Shown: positions 5,947 to 8,853 of the stretch, piece after piece | Layout: the number at the start of each line of letters is the position of its first letter | Numbering within the stretch: the stretch's first letter is position 1 | Assembly: GCA_030632625.1 (NCBI GenBank) | Contig: DAOVUK010000095.1 | Coordinates: 1 to 8,853, forward strand | Reading direction: 5' to 3' | Length of the DNA stretch: 8,853 nt | Origin: Gammaproteobacteria bacterium | Lineage (GTDB): Bacteria > Pseudomonadota > Gammaproteobacteria > GRL18 | Notes under the pieces: generated by a model | Seen by the model: the letters and a program-made list of their open reading frames with translations, nothing else | Databases searched by the model: none | What the model was told of the DNA's origin: nothing | Position numbers and translations under genes: made by a program

Positions 5947-7460
5947 GATGGAGAAATCTGTAAAGCCTGGAGCAAGCCTTTAGCCTTTGCCCGGGTTTCC
6001 TGAAGCTCTTTTTCTGCAATAGAATCGAATACCAGCCCGGCCCCAGCCCTGAAGCTCAGATTTGATTTATGATCTAAAGCTGTCTCTGAAACCGTCTCTG
6101 AAACCGTCTCTAAAACCGTCTCTAAAACCATAGTCCGGATAAGAATATTTAAGTCCATACTGCCGTCAAGATTAATAAAGCCAATTGAACCCGTATAGGC
6201 GCCTCGGGACTTCTGTTCCAGCTCAGCGATAATTTCCATACAGCGAACCTTAGGGCAACCAGTAATTGTCCCTCCGGGAAACATTGCCTTGATCACTTCT
6301 CCCGGCGTTTTATCAGACTGCAGTTGTCCACTCACATTAGATACAATATGATGCACATGAGCATAGCTTTCATTAACCATCAATTCATCAACCACCACTG
6401 TTCCAGGCACACAAACTCTACCCAGATCGTTGCGAATTAAATCAATAAGCATAATGTGCTCCGCCTGTTCTTTAGGATGCTCATGAAGTTCATTTAACAG
6501 GCGTGAATCTTCTTCTTCTGATGTACTTCGCGGGTGGGTTCCCGCTATGGGCCGTGACTCCAGACAATTATCCTTAACTTTTAACAAGCGTTCGGGTGAA
6601 GAGGAAATAATGCTTGCTGTCCCCTGCTCCGATGCAAAATCTGCAAGACCTGAAAAAGGTGCAGGATTTTCTTTGCTGAGTATTTTTGACAGGGAAAATG
6701 CCTGTTCAGTATGGTTCACGGAGTCAAATGACGATTGCCAGAGCCTGGATAAATTAACCTGAAAAACATCACCTTCTTTTATGTAATTTTTAACTGTTTT
6801 GACTGACTTAAGAAATATATTTTTGTTTTCCTCCTGAAGTGAATCATTTAACTTTTCAAATGAAGATTTACTACAGTTTAATTTTTGTAAATGTTGTGCA
6901 TCATTTAATAAAGATTGAACACTTTGTTTATGATCCATACCCGATTCACTAAGAAAGAAAATCTTTTCTTTCTTATGATCATAAATAAGCGCTTTTTTTA
7001 CCCGGGCTGCATAGGCAACAGGTAATAATTGCTTGTCAAAAGTAAGGTTTAAACGCGGTTCAATTTGCTGCGCCAGTTCATAGGCTAAAAAAACAAACCA
7101 GCCTCCTGTGAAGGGTAGATTGACAGGCAGTCCGGATGCAGACTTATGGTTGTTTTTTTCAGCAGAAAATAGGCGATCAAAGGCATCGAGAAACAAGTCA
7201 TCCGGATTAATATCAACTTTGCTGGACGTGCTTAATTTAAGCTGATGGTTCAGTTTCAGCCACTCTTCCGGCTCAATAAACAAAATATCAAAAACAGACA
7301 CCTGTTCACTGTCAGAATGACCCGCTTGACGTCGATTATCAAAATTATTAGCGGAAGTTGTGAGTAGAAAAGGATATTTATGGGAAAAATGACGGTAAAA
7401 CTGAATTAACTCAGGAAAATCGTGCTTGGGAATTTCTGTTAACTGACACGCATAAGTCAT
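5943..7460 (-). CDS. pabB: Aminodeoxychorismate synthase component I (PabB)
   Basis: This 505-residue chorismate-binding enzyme uses ammonia from the glutaminase PabA to convert chorismate to 4-amino-4-deoxychorismate. Conserved blocks are GDVFQVNLSR (230-239), ENPAPFSGL (264-272), ISSSPERLL (285-293), SRPIAGTHPR (302-311), EHIMLIDLIRNDLGRV (334-349), MFPGGTITGCPKVRCMEII (393-411), GSIGFINLDGSMDLNILIRT (424-443) and AGAGLVFDS (472-480). The PIAGT motif has Ala306 where E. coli PabB has the lysine of PIKGT; PIAGT is the usual form in TrpE. The adjoining pabC still favours PabB over TrpE. A 16-residue tetrapeptide repeat (LETV/SETV, 446-461) is inserted in the loop just before the AGAGLV strand. 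No pabA is in the window. The start at 7460 lacks a clear ribosome site, so the exact N-terminus is less certain. Confidence 0.92.
   Translation of the reverse strand: MTYACQLTEIPKHDFPELIQFYRHFSHKYPFLLTTSANNFDNRRQAGHSDSEQVSVFDILFIEPEEWLKLNHQLKLSTSSKVDINPDDLFLDAFDRLFSAEKNNHKSASGLPVNLPFTGGWFVFLAYELAQQIEPRLNLTFDKQLLPVAYAARVKKALIYDHKKEKIFFLSESGMDHKQSVQSLLNDAQHLQKLNCSKSSFEKLNDSLQEENKNIFLKSVKTVKNYIKEGDVFQVNLSRLWQSSFDSVNHTEQAFSLSKILSKENPAPFSGLADFASEQGTASIISSSPERLLKVKDNCLESRPIAGTHPRSTSEEEDSRLLNELHEHPKEQAEHIMLIDLIRNDLGRVCVPGTVVVDELMVNESYAHVHHIVSNVSGQLQSDKTPGEVIKAMFPGGTITGCPKVRCMEIIAELEQKSRGAYTGSIGFINLDGSMDLNILIRTMVLETVLETVSETVSETALDHKSNLSFRAGAGLVFDSIAEKELQETRAKAKGLLQALQISPS
6079..6126 (-). repeat. Four 12-bp tandem repeats in pabB
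   Basis: Four adjacent 12-bp units occur on the plus strand: GCTGTCTCTGAA, ACCGTCTCTGAA, then ACCGTCTCTAAA twice. They encode LETV, LETV, SETV, SETA in the PabB loop that follows IRTM. The frame is kept. The copies differ by very few bases, which points to recent duplication. Confidence 0.92.
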
Positions 7461-7492
7461 ATTCTATAATTTTTTGCAATTAGATGATATGT

Positions 7493-7555
7493 TAACCCTG
7501 TCTTCCAGAACCCCTTCTACTTAAAGAAGGAAGCTCTTAAGAGGTAATAGGGTTA
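7493..7555. repeat. Nested inverted repeats between fabF and pabB
   Basis: An outer pair, TAACCCT (7493-7499) and AGGGTTA (7549-7555), encloses an inner perfect hairpin, CCTTCT (7513-7518), a 6-base loop and AGAAGG (7525-7530). A palindrome CTCTTAAGAG lies at 7534-7543. On the transcribed strand the inner hairpin is not followed by a T-run, so it is not a standard intrinsic terminator. It may be an RNA processing or partial attenuation structure, or the remains of an inverted-repeat element. No target duplication is visible. Confidence 0.45.
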
Positions 7556-7561
7556 TGAGTG

Positions 7562-8800
7562 TTAGACTTTTCCTAAAATCAGTGTGCCATTAGTGCCGCC
7601 AAAACCAAATGAATTGGATATTGCATAATCAATTTTCATTTCTTTGGGTACTAATGGGGCATAATCCAGGTCACAATCATCACTGGGATTTTCAAGGTTA
7701 ATGGTTGGCGGTGCAACTTGATCGCGAATCGCCAAAGCAGTAAATATTGCTTCAATACCACCTGCTGCACCGAGTAAATGTCCGGTCATTGACTTGGTTG
7801 AACTCATGGTCAATTTGTAGGCATAATCACCAAAGGTCCGTTTAGCTGCTTCCGTTTCAGCCAGATCGCCTGCAGGCGTCGATGTCCCATGAGCATTAAT
7901 ATAGGTAATTTGTTCAGGATTTAACCCGGCATTTCTTAATGCCGAATCCATACAGCGACTTGCACCTTCACCACCTTTGGAGGGTAAGGTCATATGATAA
8001 GCATCACCACTCATACCAAAGCCAAGAATTTCAGCGTATATTTTCGCCCCTCGTGCTTTAGCAAATTCATATTCTTCTAAAACAACAACCCCGGCACCAT
8101 CACTCAGGACAAAACCATCACGATCCCTGTCCCATGGTCTGGATGCAGCTTGTGGATCATCATTGCGTTTGGAAAGTGCCCGCGCTGCAGAAAATCCGGC
8201 CAGTCCACAATATGAACTGGTCATTTCAGCACCGCCGGTAACCATGACATCCGCATCACCATACTCAATAATTCGAGCGGCATCACCAATACTATGGGTT
8301 GCTGTGGCACAGGCTGTTGCCATTGCAAGATTAGGACCTTTCATACCGTATTTAACAGAAAGATTACCAGAAATCATATTAATAATATTACTGGGTACAA
8401 AAAATGGAGAAACCTTACGTGGCCCGCCTTTCAGATAGCTGTCATAGCCTTTTTCAATTCCGGGCAAACCGCCAATACCGGAGCCAATATAAACGCCGAC
8501 CTTCCATGCATTTTCTTCGGTAATCTCAAGACCCGAATCTTCAATAGCCTGTATAGCCGCAGCCATACCATAATGAATAAAGGTATCCATTTTTTTAGCA
8601 TCTTTGGGTGTCAGATATTCATTGACATCAAAGTTTCTGACTGAACCGCCAAATTTGACATTGAAAGCACTGGTATCAAAGTGATCGATAAGTGCTATAC
8701 CACTTTTGCCGGCAAGAATATTGTCCCAGGATTCAGAGACACTCAATCCAACAGGACTAACCATTCCCATTCCGGTAATAACAACTCGTCTCTTAGCCAA
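7562..8800 (-). CDS. fabF: 3-oxoacyl-ACP synthase II (KAS II)
   Basis: This cytoplasmic enzyme condenses malonyl-ACP with acyl-ACP in fatty-acid elongation. Counting from the ATG at 8806 (414 residues), the Cys-His-His triad is Cys166 ([10 protein letters not shown]), His306 ([11 protein letters not shown]) and His343 ([11 protein letters not shown]). Lys338 (STKSMTGH) and the C-terminal NSFGFGGTN (398-406) are also present. I start it at the TTG at 8798-8800. The only Shine-Dalgarno, GGAG (8808-8811), is 7 nt from that TTG but only 1 nt from the ATG at 8804-8806. The TTG start gives [10 protein letters not shown], which lines up with E. coli MSKRRVVVTG. If the ATG is used, the protein gains two residues. 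acpP is expected just upstream, outside the window. A 101-bp gap with inverted repeats separates fabF from pabB. The gene is intact and of normal length. Confidence 0.97.
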   Translation of the reverse strand: MAKRRVVITGMGMVSPVGLSVSESWDNILAGKSGIALIDHFDTSAFNVKFGGSVRNFDVNEYLTPKDAKKMDTFIHYGMAAAIQAIEDSGLEITEENAWKVGVYIGSGIGGLPGIEKGYDSYLKGGPRKVSPFFVPSNIINMISGNLSVKYGMKGPNLAMATACATATHSIGDAARIIEYGDADVMVTGGAEMTSSYCGLAGFSAARALSKRNDDPQAASRPWDRDRDGFVLSDGAGVVVLEEYEFAKARGAKIYAEILGFGMSGDAYHMTLPSKGGEGASRCMDSALRNAGLNPEQITYINAHGTSTPAGDLAETEAAKRTFGDYAYKLTMSSTKSMTGHLLGAAGGIEAIFTALAIRDQVAPPTINLENPSDDCDLDYAPLVPKEMKIDYAISNSFGFGGTNGTLILGKV

Positions 8801-8807
8801 GAACATT

Positions 8808-8811
8808 CTCC
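8808..8811 (-). promoter_or_regulatory. fabF ribosome-binding site that favours a TTG start
   Basis: The minus strand reads GGAG here. The spacer to the TTG at 8798-8800 is 7 nt, which is near optimal. The spacer to the ATG at 8804-8806 is 1 nt, too short for normal initiation. Confidence 0.7.
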
Positions 8812-8813
8812 AT

Positions 8814-8847
8814 AAAAAAATAACACAGGATTTAATGAAACAACCCT
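8814..8847 (-). terminator. Weak hairpin plus T-run upstream of fabF
   Basis: On the minus strand AGGGTT (8842-8847) can pair with AATCCT (8827-8832), including one G-U pair, across a 9-nt loop. Seven T residues follow at 8814-8820, after a 6-nt gap. The stem is short and the gap is long for an intrinsic terminator. It might give partial termination between a presumed upstream acpP and fabF, which would help explain the much higher expression usual for acpP. This is tentative. Confidence 0.22.
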
Positions 8848-8853
8848 TTAGCC

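Noticed and set aside
6547..6762. 71-codon plus-strand open frame inside pabB
   Set aside because: Antisense to conserved PabB motifs; its apparent composition comes from the opposite strand.
8163..8644. Two plus-strand open frames inside fabF (8163-8438 and 8294-8644)
   Set aside because: Antisense to a fully conserved, intact fabF and not similar to any known protein; typical shadow frames.

Overview
This is a housekeeping stretch of a bacterial chromosome, most likely from a moderately AT-rich gammaproteobacterium. Every convincing gene is on the minus strand, in transcription order fabF, pabB, pabC, mltG, tmk, holB, pilZ, tatD. The order fabF-pabC-mltG(yceG)-tmk-holB-tatD is the classic gammaproteobacterial arrangement known from E. 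coli. A PilZ protein between holB and tatD is the pseudomonad-like version, and it suggests that the organism makes type IV pili. I cannot name the genus from this window alone.

Layout from high to low coordinates. The window enters upstream of fabF, and acpP would be expected just outside. fabF (fatty-acid elongation) is followed by a 101-bp gap with nested short inverted repeats. pabB and pabC come next and overlap by 4 bp; together they make p-aminobenzoate for folate. A 74-bp inverted-repeat element with a perfect 9-bp target duplication separates pabC from mltG (peptidoglycan lytic transglycosylase). tmk (dTMP kinase), holB (clamp-loader delta prime) and pilZ follow. A 127-bp hairpin-forming element lies behind pilZ, then tatD. 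The last 406 bases hold no recognisable gene, only a 48-codon open frame and some short inverted repeats.

No new multi-gene system is visible. What is unusual is small-scale repeat activity. Three separate 12-bp tandem-repeat tracts lengthen pabB and pabC in frame, within about 850 bp. A 14-bp tandem duplication at the 5' end of holB separates the only good ribosome-binding site and its ATG from the holB reading frame; taking out one copy restores a 24-nt in-frame extension. Two different non-coding inverted-repeat elements, of the size and structure of MITEs (short non-autonomous transposon derivatives), sit between operon genes. The fabF start is better placed at a TTG than at the ATG two codons earlier.
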